NCBI GenBank assembly: GCA_003342895.1
Contig: PTFA01000195.1
Coordinates: 310,001-374,000 of the forward strand
Direction of reading: 5' to 3'
Origin: Casuarius casuarius
Lineage: Eukaryota > Chordata > Aves > Casuariiformes > Casuariidae
Length of the DNA stretch: 64,000 bases
Positions 1 through 11,755 of the stretch are shown here, piece after piece. Made by a program: the position numbers and the translations under genes. Each line of letters starts with the position of its first letter. The stretch's first letter is position 1. Below the pieces are notes generated by a model. It was not told where the DNA came from, did not search any database, and saw only the letters and a list, made by a program, of their open reading frames with translations.

Positions 1-720
1 AACAATGGAAAGCCTGTCTCGAAAGGAGGGAGAGATCTTAGGGATCAGAAATGGAACCTCTGGAAGAACGAAAAAACCTGATCGGCATCAATATATGTTC
101 TGTATCTCTACTAGTTTCCCGAATTAAAAATTAACATGTTAATTCCATCCTGGGCATTCAGCCCCCAGGTAGGTACTTCAGCACACAAAAAATATTCATC
201 CTCCTATGGGAGGACGCTTTGATGGAGTTTACAGGGCTGATGGTTCTTCAGCAGACACTGCCCAAACATCCTTATCCTTTAGTCTGGATGCTGGCTTCTT
301 CTATTCCAAAATACCATGCAGCATGGTTGAATGTTGCTGAGTAACTGTAATATCAACCTTTCAGAAAACCCAGTCTGTTCACCATGTGGAAAACTAAATG
401 TACACATAAACTAGACATCCCTCCAGGGAAACCAACTAAATTACACCAGTGCAAGACCAGCAAAGAGGTGAAGACATTTTGAGGTCCTATGCTTCTCTTT
501 GTATACAGGACTATTGCTAAGATGGACTAAAGGGAAAGTGGTGAATATGACCCTATCACATAACTGTAGAAGCCAGGGCCTTAATTATAAGCTGACATTT
601 CTTGTGCCTTAATTCATCTGATAACACAAGGGAAAGCTCCAGAAGTACTCTCCTGAGGTGTGAGCTTCCTCTTCCCTGCAGCTGTGACAGTGTTAATAGC
701 CATGCACCTAATCCTTTCTC
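1..720. other. AT-rich non-coding DNA, no feature seen
   Basis: Every frame is broken at short intervals and no protein family, RNA gene or transposon signature is visible. This could be intergenic or intronic sequence. Confidence 0.6.
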
Positions 721-770
721 GGACTATGACAGCACAGACCCTGCCGGACTGTGACAGCACAGACCCTGCC
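721..770. repeat. Two-copy tandem duplication, 25-bp unit
   Basis: The 25 bases from 721 to 745 are repeated directly from 746 to 770 with a single A/G difference in the sixth base. Both units contain GACAGCACAGACCCTGCC. The near identity points to a recent local duplication or a minimal minisatellite. A short open frame starts inside the second copy but has no family resemblance. Confidence 0.95.
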
Positions 771-1099
771 TTCACCCTGTCCTGTTTCTTCTTTTGTCTT
801 TTTTTTAATTAATAATCATCAAAATGTGTCTGGATGGTCCGTCCCCCCCCCCCCGCACCCCCTGTCTTTGCCACTCTGTCCCAACACCCACACTTATTCA
901 GTAAGGGGGAGAAAAGAAAGAAAGAAGGGGAAAGATACCAGCTTGAAATTAACAGAGACAATTGCAGTTGACATAATGATACCACATAATCCTAGCAATT
1001 AAGTTACAGAGCAGTACAGAAAGTTCATTCTCAATGCTTGTGGCGTTACTTCCCTCTTCCCCTCCCTGACTTCAGCTGAACACAGGAAACAAGGGATTA
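771..1099. other. Non-coding stretch with a C12 run
   Basis: A run of twelve C at 843-854 is followed by a C-rich patch, then a purine-rich patch near 905-935. The complementary strand is G-rich and could in principle form a quadruplex. No gene is visible. Confidence 0.7.
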
Positions 1100-1138
1100 C
1101 AAAAGTCATTGTTAAGAAGTGCGTTCTTAAAGACTTTT
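1100..1138. other. Imperfect stem-loop
   Basis: CAAAAGT (1100-1106) pairs with ACTTTTG (1133-1139, the last G at the boundary). TTAAGAA (1112-1118) pairs with TTCTTAA (1124-1130). The loop is GTGCG, and an asymmetric internal loop separates the two helices. There is no sign that it is a known RNA gene, and short hairpins like this also occur by chance. Confidence 0.5.
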
Positions 1139-1139
1139 G

Positions 1140-4100
1140 CTGTCCTGGCTGTCATGTACGAATGTGTTAGCTAGATGCAGCCATCCATCCGTTCAGTCCA
1201 TTGGCTGACAGCGGATGACTTTGCGCAGGAGTGGTGCTTGGATTTACCCTGGGGGGGAGGGCTAAGGCTGAGGCTGCACACAGCTGTGCCATCTGTTCCA
1301 ATAATACCACATTACTCTCTAAAATCTGAGACGAAAGCTCCTGAGTAATCTTTCATCAGAATGACTTCACAGCATTAAAAATGCATTTCCATACATAGCT
1401 TGTTTAAATATTTAACCCTCTTTGGCTTTGAGAGATTGATTCAGATCTGTGGTGTTTATATGTGTAGGAAACATTGATTTCCATATGTAGGCCTGCATTA
1501 ATCCATGAAGACATGGGCATGCACAGAGTGAGCCGTGATAAATGGACCCTAAATGGAGCGTAAAACTCCGGACCGTGAGTGGGGACAATTGGTCTTCTAG
1601 ATTTGACTTTCCTCAGTGTGAACTCTTCCATTGGAGAAGATGTAGGTTGGACTAAATAAGCCACACACACCATGGACTAGTATCCAATTAGCTTTAAATG
1701 GGAGTTGTGTAATTCTCATTTACCTGCCTCTCTCTGCTTTCATTCAGCATCTCTCCCTTGTCCTGATTTTCGGCATATCTAGCATTGTCAGTTCAAGCAG
1801 TGAAGTTTTATTAATACTCTTCCTTTTTTATTATTTCTTTCCCTTTTTTAAAGTGCTTTCCTGCAAAGAAGTTTCTTGTGGCAATCTCCTTTCTGACATA
1901 TTTAGCCAGCAGAAGCATGCGCTGTTCTAAAACTGTCAGGCCTTATTATGGCACGGAGGACCTGACACATACAGAGCTGTCAGTTCTGTTATTGCTGTGG
2001 AAAGATCTGATGCTATGTGTAATGCTAAAGCATCCCCCACTTGTTGGTAAGTTGAGGATGAGGACGGCACATCACTGTAGTCATTCCATTGGCTCTCTGG
2101 CAAACAAGTTTTGGAAAGGTGTAAGCGCTAATAGTTTGCATGGAAAAGTAAAGCAAGGGACAGCAAGGAATGGAAGACACATGGGGGGAAAAATGTCACG
2201 GGGAGGTGTGTTGGATTTCATGCAATCCATATGTAAAGTGTAACAGTCTGCAGTGACTGAAGGTAATTCACCTGCCTGAACAGGAAAGTAAAGAAGTTGA
2301 AATAAAGCAAAAAGATCAGGTATGGCCATTGAAAAGAAAAGTAAGGATGATTTTCTTTCCAAATAGGGTGTTGAAGGAGAGAAAGAGGGGAGAAGGCTGT
2401 GCTGTGGTAATATGCCATGTAAGCTGAAATGGTCACTCTGTCTGTCAGAGGTCAGGTTTGGGAGAAAAAAAACAGAAAAAAGAAAAAAGGTCTCTCTCCG
2501 TTCAACTCTCTCTTTCTCTTATCTGCATAACTTAAAAGGTCTTTGAGGACTTAGCTCTATCTCCATGGATCTTATATATAGACAAAGTGGTTGCACAGAT
2601 TTCTCTCTCCATTGCTAATGTTTATCCTGTGCTTCCCTGCCATGATGTGCAATTTGGAATATTATCTTCTCAAGCACACTTGTTAGCTAGAGTAACCAAA
2701 GCCACTGTGAATGGTGATTCCCCTCCTTTCCTCTTCTTCCTCTGAAACATGAGAGAGAAAAAAAAGCTAGAAGATATGAAACACAGGTCAAACAGCTCAG
2801 TCTGGGAAGTAAAACAGAGATGGGGATTTACAGGTGAAGATGTAATGTCTGAAGGGTGTTGTGGCTGTGCTTCTGACAGAAGTGGCAGGCTTCCTATTCA
2901 ATTCTTATATACTTCAACTAGTCCAAGCAGAGGTGTTCTTTCCTAAAAATATTCTTTCCTCCTACATACACACACACGCAGATGCACATATGTAGATGTA
3001 TACGTATGCATGATCTAGATGTAGAGATATCGATCTCTATAAAGTGACATGAGTTTGGCTACCATGCTGACTGCTGACTTCTATTAAACATTGTTCAGTG
3101 GGACATACAGCATAGCACCCAGCTGCAAGGGGTTGAGGAGGCATTTGTGGAAGGCAGAGTTCTGTGGACCAGCACTGATTTTTAACTGATATTAAGGCAG
3201 AATCTGAAGGAGGTATTGAGATTATCTGACATACTGGTGCTTTCTTAAACTATTTTTTACTATATATTCACATCTCTATTTACAAATATGAAGTGTTAGG
3301 AGTTTCCTTGCAATATTTTCTGCACCGCATTTTAATTTCACTTTTGTTCTTATGTAGTTTTTTCTCTCCTTCCATTCATTTATTCCCTATGTTGTATAAA
3401 TGCTAATAATAATAATTCAATTTAATAACATCAGTCCTTGCAGAGCACTCGAGCCCATCCACTCAAGGGCACCTAACCCTTCGCATCCTCAACTTGCAGC
3501 TTCTTTATCACACTTGAACCACCCTCATAAACTACATCTTCCTCAGACCTTGTCAGGGCAGGCGAGTCCAACATCATGGAAACGAACTGAGAAAAATACA
3601 ACCTTCAAATATGTCATCTCTTGATATTAAAATTTCCCTTCCTTTTTGCTAAGGGGATCGAAACAGGTGTTCTTGTCTTTCCAGTCAGGCTTTTAGGATT
3701 TCAATTTTACTGTCACTCTTCTATCATGGTTTGAGAAAGAAAAATGTCCTTTTTTTTCTGGATTTAAGGGAATTCTTTGAAAGCGTCTCACTTTGCCCAA
3801 ACTTCTGATATGAATCTGTTCAAGTTAAAGGGTTTGCTGATATAAGTCACGTGACTAGAGTGATTTTACCTAAGTAAAGGGGCTGAGGGTTTTTGTTCAT
3901 CTGTCAATCTAAGGTTTGTCTCCATGGAAGAGAGTGATTTCTCAAAGACTGGACCACTCAATGGAAAAAGCATCCTAGAGGAATTATATGACCCAAGCCT
4001 TACATTTCTGAAGTCAATTCAACAAAAATATTCAGGTACTTCAACAGTGAGGACAGTATATGAATCTGTTAGGACTACAGTGGAACGGAACAGAATAGAA

Positions 4101-5140
4101 CCCAATTTTTCCTGCAGTTTTGGTCTGTTTTGTTTGTTCCGGCTAATGTGTGAAACATCTTTATGGTACAAAGACAAAGGAACCTGTAAGTTGTAGTAAT
4201 TTAGACAGCCTTAATTTTACCTACAGGGGCAGGCTGCCTGAACAGAACACTTAGTCTCTCACTGTCACTAGCCCCTTTTATAGAATTTGAATGTCTCTTC
4301 TAAGAAGAAAAATCAGTCAAAAAGTTCATGTAAAAAATCCTGGCCTGAAGAACGTCTTTACAACAGATTTGCATATAAGTGTATGGAAACTATGACTCAG
4401 GTAGTATAGTTCCACAATTAAAATTGCCTGCCGCAGCATGGTCACACCACTTCCGGAGACCGCAGGTGTGTAATGCCACAGTAAACTATGGCCAGCCTGG
4501 ACAACAATGTTCNAAAAACGAAGGTCTGAGAGAAAGGAGGAACGCGAAAATGATGCAACATGTATTGGAGTAGCTGCAGCATCCTAAAGGCAAAAGATTT
4601 CTTTAAATTATATATAAATCTACCTGTCTGTGGTATAAAGATAAGGGAGAAAACTCCTTCCAAAGGACAAAAATCCTCCACATCTGTGGTTTTTAATGTT
4701 ATGGATCATTCATTTTGCCTGATGGATCATATTCCAGATAAGACTCTCTGACCCTGGCATTACAATTTGCTTGCCTTTGAACTTCTCTAAGGACATTTTC
4801 TTGTTACATTGAGTTTCTGAATGTCCTGGGGTTCTTTTTGTTGCTTTCTTTCCAGTAACAAAGAAAAAAGGATTTGAAGATATGAATTACTGCCTCTTAC
4901 TGTAGATCTCATTTCTGAAATATCTGGTAGGCATTATTGACCTAATTTAGGTGTCTGAAAGTTAGATGTGTAAGTCCGAGCTGGCAATCTAGGGCAACCT
5001 CCTGTTGTACTCAATGGGGAAAAACAAGCACTTCTAAAGGGAAATAGTAGCTGGATACATGTGATAGCTGTAAGCTACCTACCTCAAAGCACTACCAAAA
5101 GTTATGTAAGTCCTCATTGTGAGAGAGAATTCATGCGTTG
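1140..5140. other. AT-rich non-coding DNA; one undetermined base
   Basis: No supported gene is present. Small items include an adjacent purine-rich and pyrimidine-rich pair of tracts at about 2461-2520, short CA/TG-rich sequence around 2965-3010, a 7-bp inverted repeat with a 4-base loop near 3021-3040 and an undetermined base at 4513. The open frames here, the longest about 121 codons at 1878-2243, look like chance frames. Confidence 0.6.
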
Positions 5141-5216
5141 AATTAGTGACAGAATCAAACCCAGGTTCCTTGAATTCTACATCTGTATCACAGTCGTTAG
5201 GGCAGGCAGCCTAATG
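5141..5216 (-). mobile_element. MIR-like SINE relic, antisense
   Basis: The stretch reads like the reverse complement of the tRNA-related head of a MIR or related amniote SINE: a 'gtgacagaatcaaacccagg' core, then a pyrimidine-rich spacer, then 'ggcaggcagcctaatgac'. The family name is inferred by eye from these conserved words. The copy is degraded and partial. Confidence 0.4.
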
Positions 5217-7439
5217 ACTACTTAGTAGAAAAGAACGCGTTACCAAACATTCTAACACAGACATATGTGTTGTTCAACTAAAAAAATAAGGTATGTTCAA
5301 GAATAAGGATCTGGAGCAAAAGATTCAAATAAAATTCTTAAGAGCCACTTTGCTTGCCTGAACGAGCTCAAGATTCTGCTATATACAGTTAGTTTAATCA
5401 GATGGAAGGAACCTGCAAGTATGCTTAATTGCGTACATTTAGATATATCCTAGCTGCAATATTTCTGAATGTATAAGATACTTCATAATATGTATGCATA
5501 TATCTACTCTATCAAGGAAGCGTTTGGGTTTCTTGTTTGTTTTTGTTTTAATGGTATGTATCACTACAACATCTAGGAACACACATAAGATGGGAAGGGA
5601 TCTTTCTCACAGGAAACATTCCCCTCTTGTCACAGAAAACAAAGGTAGGTGCCATCAACAAACTGGTCATGATTCATCTTAAAACAAAAACAAGCAAATA
5701 GCTGAGAAATCTCAAATCAGCTAGGTCAGTTGCACTCACTGGTCCTGTTAGAAGGCTCTTCCAGAGTAACACTTCTCTGATGGTTAGCAATTTCCTTTAG
5801 CTTCTAGCAGGAATATCCTTAGTTAGACATTTGTATTAAACGTCTTAGTTTATGTTAGGTTTATGATAGTAAACCTGAGTGAACTATGAAAGTGTTTATT
5901 TCTTTAATAGACAACAGTTGCATTTCCTCTCTGCCTTCATTTTGCTGATTTAAATAAATCAAACTTATTTCATAAAGTAAGCTCCCTATTTCCTGGATCA
6001 TTCCAGGAGCTCTTCAACAGTTTGGTCCAATTTGGTGTTTATCTTCCTTGGACAAGGGCAGCCACAGCTGTAGGCAGCTCTCTAAACTTCTCTACAATTT
6101 ATATTAATACACTCTTAACTTACCACTGATTTCACTTTCTGGGTTACAGAAGTGTCAGGTTAAACTCTCCATTCCTCTTTTCAAGGATGAATGCCTGTAA
6201 GTGTCTTGGGATTGTCGCATACATCTTCTCAACCACTGGATGGATGAAACTTTAGATTCTAATAGTCCCTCGCTCTTGCCTAAAGTAATTCTATTTCTAG
6301 CATATGTTTGATGTAATTAAATAAAAGCCATAGATCTTCATTATTACTATGTGCATTAAATGTGGTGACTGTAGAACCCAACAGAAGTAGCAGTTGGTCT
6401 AGTTCAGTCACCCAGTGGGACCAAAGCTTTGCTGAGGGATTACAGTCTAAGCAGTAACCAGGCAAAGGTACCACAGAAAAGTGATGTGATTAACCAGAGG
6501 CTAGACACCCAGCTGAAGGAGGATCTAAGCTGTTATAAACCACATCATAGTCTATCAAGCCACAGTGTAATTTTTGGAAAACCCTGAGATCTCAGTGAGG
6601 GAAGTATGTCTACTGGGAGGCTGGGGTAAAGTTTTAGGACTCAACAGAAGCATTTTAAAGAGTTTAAGTAAGAGGGTTTGGGGACTTTCAGAACACGAGT
6701 TGAGGGCTGGATAGAGTTCTGCCTGGAGAGGCAGTGCTACCAGCAATGTTGGAGCTAGTACAAAGTTTCTGAGGTCACCTAAAACATCATGCCTGTCACC
6801 ACCATATTTATCACACCCTTCTTCAGCTTGAGCATTTGCAGACTCACTTGAGTGGAACCAACATCCTCCTGCTCCATAACCATGAGCACCTTTTACTAGT
6901 ATTAAAAAACACTGAAAATAAAGTTTCATAAAAAACAGGTAAGTTTTGACTCCCTTGTTAAAAAGTAACAAATGGAAGCCTCACAGTAGCATAAAGTAAG
7001 GAGAAAAAGGGATAAAGAAAGTCCTTAAAAGTTTTCTTGTGGCTTACACAAGCTTGAAATCTTGACAGGCCTTCTCCACTCCTGATTGCACAGGGATGGA
7101 ACACCTAAACACTAAGTGAAACCCTACACATGTTGGATTTTTGCACTGGATGTCTGCTATTTGCAGATACCTGATTGAATTTCCAACGGATGCCTAGCAG
7201 GTCATTTCAGTTGTCAGCTCCAAGCAGGTAATGAGAATTTATCAGTTCCTCGTGCACATTCACAGCTGATCTCTCACCATTGCATTTCTATAAATATTGC
7301 TCTTATTTATCTGGATGTGTTTTGAATTAGCAGCTTATTTTGTTTCATTGTATTTGTATTTAGTTAGTTAGTTACTTACTTTACACAGGCAGACTAAATA
7401 ACCAGACTGGTGTTTATAACTCTATCCTCACAAATGACA
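5217..7439. other. AT-rich non-coding DNA, no gene supported
   Basis: A minus-strand open frame of 138 codons lies at 6555-6971. It has no recognisable domain, signal peptide or family motif, and its composition matches the surrounding DNA, so I do not call it a gene. Nothing else is visible. Confidence 0.55.
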
Positions 7440-7725
7440 CTGTGAATGGAGACCTCAGCATAGCCAATGCTCCCATTGACGTCAACAGCGATAATTGCAT
7501 TAATAGCGAGTCATGACAGTCTCATCGGAAATTTGCCCAGGAAATATAGCATGGGAGCTGAGAGCCATTGTTTCATAAAAAATAAAGAAACCTATAATTT
7601 TACTGAAAGCAGAAGGGCACAAAAATTATATTGTTTAGAAACTACTCGAAATAATAGCCATCGTGTCACTAGGCTTGTCAACCTTTATGTCAGCCAAAGA
7701 AAGCTGCAAAGAAAAAAAAATCTGT
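7440..7725. promoter_or_regulatory. Candidate conserved enhancer-like element with a perfect CRE
   Basis: A palindromic CREB/ATF-type site, TTGACGTCAA, lies at 7476-7485. Homeodomain-type ATAATTGCATTAAT follows within ten bases, and several CpGs survive in an AT-rich background. This mix of dense AT-rich factor motifs, no repeats and retained CpGs is typical of vertebrate conserved non-coding elements. Conservation is inferred, as no alignment was available. Confidence 0.35.
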
Positions 7726-9315
7726 AAGTGCTCCGACAATTATAACATTGGAGTTTAGAGGTTACACAGGGTCTTAGGAAGAATCTTAAAGCTGCCGTGT
7801 TTTCATAACACTTCTCCCAACTAGGCTTAAATTCAGAGCTGGTGTAGGGAGGTAGTAAAAGGTTGTTAAAAATACAGAGCAAGAGAATAAGCATTAATCT
7901 TTGAATATACACATCTTAACTGGGAAGCAGGTGAATCTAAATAGAGAACATAGGATATGTATTAGAATAGTTGAGCAAACAGAAAAGAAAGATCTACAAT
8001 TGAAAAGTCATTTGGACTGTTCTTCTCAGTACTGCCATCTTCTTTAGAGTTGATGTCTTCTAAAAAAATTTCTGTATGCAATAATGCCACTACTATAGGC
8101 TGCTTGTATGTGTGTAATCACATGTGCTGGTACAGACATTTCATACATGAGAGCCTCAGGGTACAGCTATATACAATGGACACCACTGAGATACAGTTCT
8201 CTTTGGAGTGTCATGTCCCACTTAGAAAGTAACAAACCTAATCACAGCTTTTCTTGCAAACTTTCTTTTGGACAGCAAAAATACATATTGATGCACTATA
8301 TTGATGCACACACATGAAATCCTTTAAAAAAATATACTAATGTTTCTACGTTTATTTTGACAGAAGCTGCCAAAAAACACTGTTACTTTATTGAAAGTAA
8401 TACATGCGCAGTGGGGGGGGGAGGAAGGACAATTCCCTGACTGGGATTATTAAATGAAATTTAAAAAATCCTGATTTTAAAATGTCGTTGGATGCTAAGA
8501 AACAATTTCAATTCTCAAGCCTCCTATTTCTTGGCAAATGTAGAACTATATTCAGCTCCCAAAAAGAAGAATCATTTCACTTAAGTTCTGCTGAGCAACA
8601 ACTTACTTCCTGTGGGAGAGGTGAGTTTTTCAGATTATTTCATATGAAGAAAAATGGCTTCTACATAATGAATTCTCAAACATTTCAAAGGTCACATTTG
8701 AGCCTGTTCTTCAGAGTACGATACAGCAGGCCTGGAACATCTAACAGATTTTTCCCATCTCCAGAATGTCGCACTGATATAGTGAATCTCGAGGGTAACA
8801 AAGGGGAGACAGCTACTTTCAAGTGAGTGAGGAAACAGAATGTGGAGAGAAGCAGATACGCTCATTTGTTTCTTTGTTGGCATTGTATGTGTTTTACTTT
8901 GAGTTTTCGAATCCAAATCTTTCACAACTTAATATTTTCGATCTGTTGGTGTGGACACTAGCCACAGAATTTGCCTCTAACACAGACTTTACTTCTTAGC
9001 TGTTGTAATGACTCAATGGGTGTTTACCTTCTGTTGGGCAAATGAAATGATTGCTTGTGCTGTTTATATCTAAGACAAAATATTAGTTAAATTTCACTCA
9101 TGAGTCACTCTGACCTGAGCCTTGCTTTAAAAAGACGTAATTTTTGTGACTTACACTAAACCTGATGAATGTAAAGGATGGGGACATCAATCAGAAATAA
9201 CATGGCTCCAGAGGATCAGCTCACTTTCTAATACTTCCGGTCATCAAAAGAGGAGGAAATAACAGCTAAGGGGTAGTTTATGACTGACCCACTTACATAA
9301 AGCAAAAATGAACAT
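7726..9315. other. Non-coding DNA with a 13-bp tandem pair and a G9 run
   Basis: ATATTGATGCACT (8285-8297) is followed directly by ATATTGATGCACA (8298-8310). A run of nine G lies at 8413-8421. Open frames near 8482-8826 show no family features. Confidence 0.6.
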
Positions 9316-9520
9316 GTGGAGTACGTTTCATCTCAGAAACACAGGACTGGAAGAGGCCTCATAGAATCAAGTGTTATCTCTTCCCATTATAAATACCACA
9401 TTACACCACCTCGTTTAATATTTAGGGGTTTTGACATTCTCTCCTATCCTCACTACTCCTGTTTGAAGGCTGATTGTCAGAAACCCTCTTCTAATGTCTA
9501 ATTTCACTGTATTAGTTCCT
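9316..9520 (-). mobile_element. Ancient CR1 LINE 3' fragment, antisense
   Basis: The left end 'cacaggactggaagaggcc' resembles the reverse complement of a CR1 3' tail (usually a 'cagaattggaagggacc' type word). The stretch near 9455-9510, including 'tcagaaaccctcttctaatg', matches the order of words further inside the CR1 3' UTR. The copy is strongly diverged, so ends and subfamily are uncertain. Confidence 0.45.
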
Positions 9521-9599
9521 TCCTAAAATGATAGATCTCTTTCCATGACCCACTAGCACATCCCAAAGCTTTGGTAACATTTACATACCCAGGAATACA

Positions 9600-9860
9600 T
9601 GCCAGGAAATCAGCATAAAGCTGAATGATGGCTGCCATGGAACTGTTGCACTGACGTAAATCAACGGCAGCACCAACAGTAATTGTGACATGTCATTCTC
9701 AGCCCTTGTTATTAGAGCTGTGTCACCGTATACGCTGAAACCACCCCCGGGCTACTGTGGCTCCATGAATTCCTGCTAATTCCATTTTGTAATGATACTG
9801 GGACAAATTTAATCACTTCAGAGGCTGAGGATGACAAAACTTTATTTAACCTAGAGGCAC
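9600..9860. promoter_or_regulatory. Candidate conserved non-coding element
   Basis: This repeat-free stretch retains several CpGs and compact motifs such as TGACGTAA near 9652 and TAATGATAC near 9790, without coding potential. The call is intuition about composition only. Confidence 0.25.
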
Positions 9861-11150
9861 AGGGATCTGCATGTCTCAACCTCTAGCTCTCAAAAGAAGC
9901 CACCCCGCTTTTTCCCAGCTTTGATGCATCCATCTGCCTGCATGAATTGCTTTTTGTGTGCAAACAAGAATTAGCACCCAAGGGTCCCACTCTCCTACTG
10001 CCCTCTCGTCAGCGATGGTCAGTGTTTGATACTTGAGAGCAACAGACTCTGACATTCAGCCAGAAGAACCAATTGTTCAGTATTATACTTCAGGGAAAAA
10101 GGGGTGAGAATGCCTTTCATCTTTCTTAAACAATTCATGCCCTGAGGCAGGAGGGCTGAGGTCCCCTGTTGTTTTATCCTTGCTAGTGTCACTCATTCAT
10201 AACTACTGGATTTTTCATGATGCTTCACCCTGTGAGATTACACTTCGGCTTCCTAGAATGCATATCCTATTCTGGCAGAGTCAAGTGTTTACTTTGAGCA
10301 CTCAGGGAACGGCTCTACTGCAGATGACCCAGGCTCACAAGTATTGATCCAACTACCTCTTCTTCCATCACACACAATGATTTCTCATGCAAGTTAAACA
10401 GAGAAAGTTTTATTCAACCTTACTTCAAGTGTTAAGTTTGGTGTATGGCTTGGTTCAACTTTCACATTAGATGTTGGGAAATTCACCCATTCTCGTCTAT
10501 CAAACTTGATCTGCACATAGAATCATTTCTCCACGTATATTTTAGCCTGGCTTTCTAAGTGAATGATCCTTGTAAAATAACATTCTCTGTTTATGCCAAT
10601 GCATGTGTACATATTTGTCTATGTTTCTCTATTGTCAGCACTCCCCTTTCAACAGCCTGTGAACCTTGTGAACTCAGTTTTGTGCACAACTGATAGAGAA
10701 GACATTCTTAAGTGCTAACACATTCCATGAAAATAATGGTTGAAAAAAGAAAATATATCTTCTTAATTCGTATCACCATCTGAGGGGTAAGATCATGAAG
10801 TCTATTGTTAATAGTCACAGCAGAACTCACATGACAAAGAAGAACTGAGCGACCTAGCAGTGGGAAGTGCTGCAATCACTATTCATGCTTTTATTAGACA
10901 CTGAAGAGTCCAAACATAAAACAAAGCCATAGGACCCAAAGATCTGTTACTTAGGCTGCTCACAGTGTTTCTTCTGTATCCATTGTTGCAGGATACCAGA
11001 GCCAGATGTCTGAATCCTTTCTTCAGAGATTAAGAAACAGGAGTGTGGATGCTACTTTCACAGATGTATAACGGGAGAACAGAAAGATACCTGAGCAGTC
11101 ATCCTTCTTTAGCCTGGTTGGGATCAGACCCATTACAGTAATTCTTGGTC
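9861..11150. other. Non-coding DNA, no feature seen
   Basis: Frames are short and unremarkable. No recognisable repeat family or RNA gene is visible. Confidence 0.55.
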
Positions 11151-11225
11151 TTTATAAAGCACTTTTCACTTTAGATTTCACAGCGCTTTTCAAGGAAGTA
11201 GAAGAGGTTATGACAAAACCATACT
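11150..11225 (-). mobile_element. Possible ancient interspersed-repeat fragment
   Basis: The pattern 'tataaagcacttttcac' followed by 'cacagcgcttttcaagg' resembles a widespread amniote repeat word order (a tataaagcgcttttca type word, then an aaagcgctttacaa type word). It often sits next to MIR-like sequence, and such a relic lies about 430 bases downstream. The fragment is short, so this is tentative. Confidence 0.3.
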
Positions 11226-11649
11226 CCCATCAGGAATGCACAGTTCACTCAGAAATGAAACACTTCACGAAATAGGGTCAGCTTCAATATAATATTGAAG
11301 AAAAATGGAATAAAGGCTCTCACATTTCAAAATACTACATTCTGACATTGTTGAAATAAACCATTTCTTTCTTTTGGGCTGTTTCTTCTGAAATTACTTT
11401 CCATTCCTATGTTTTAACATTGCATAACACACCATATTATACTGTTCTGTACCATACTGCATCATAATAGAAATGATAAAAAGTCAATTGAAATGTTTCA
11501 TATGTGTCATTACAACCTAAACCAGATTTTTTTTCTCAGTGAGAAATTAACAATTTCAGTTCTCCTTTCAAGCCATATGCAGCTGAAATTGGCAATTCTG
11601 TCCATTTTCATTAAGTTGTAATTACATCTTCTGTATAACCACAGCGAGT

Positions 11650-11755
11650 ATCCTTATTCCTATTCTACAAATGAGAAATTTGAGTCATGAAGAAGAGAAC
11701 TCAAGATCAGCAAACAGCTGTCAGCAGAGCTGGGACCGGAAATTCTACTTCTGAA
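11650..11755 (-). mobile_element. MIR-like SINE relic, antisense
   Basis: The order 'ttcctattctacaaatgaga', 'aatttgagtcatga', 'aactcaagatcagcaaacagc' and 'cagagctgggaccggaaattc' follows the reverse complement of the MIR core (acagatgaggaaactgag, caaggtcacacagc, cagagccgggattcgaa). The copy is old and partial. The name rests on recognising this word order. Confidence 0.55.

Noticed and set aside
6555..6971. Minus-strand 138-codon open frame
   Set aside because: No family motif, domain or supporting splice/promoter context; composition like the flanking AT-rich DNA.
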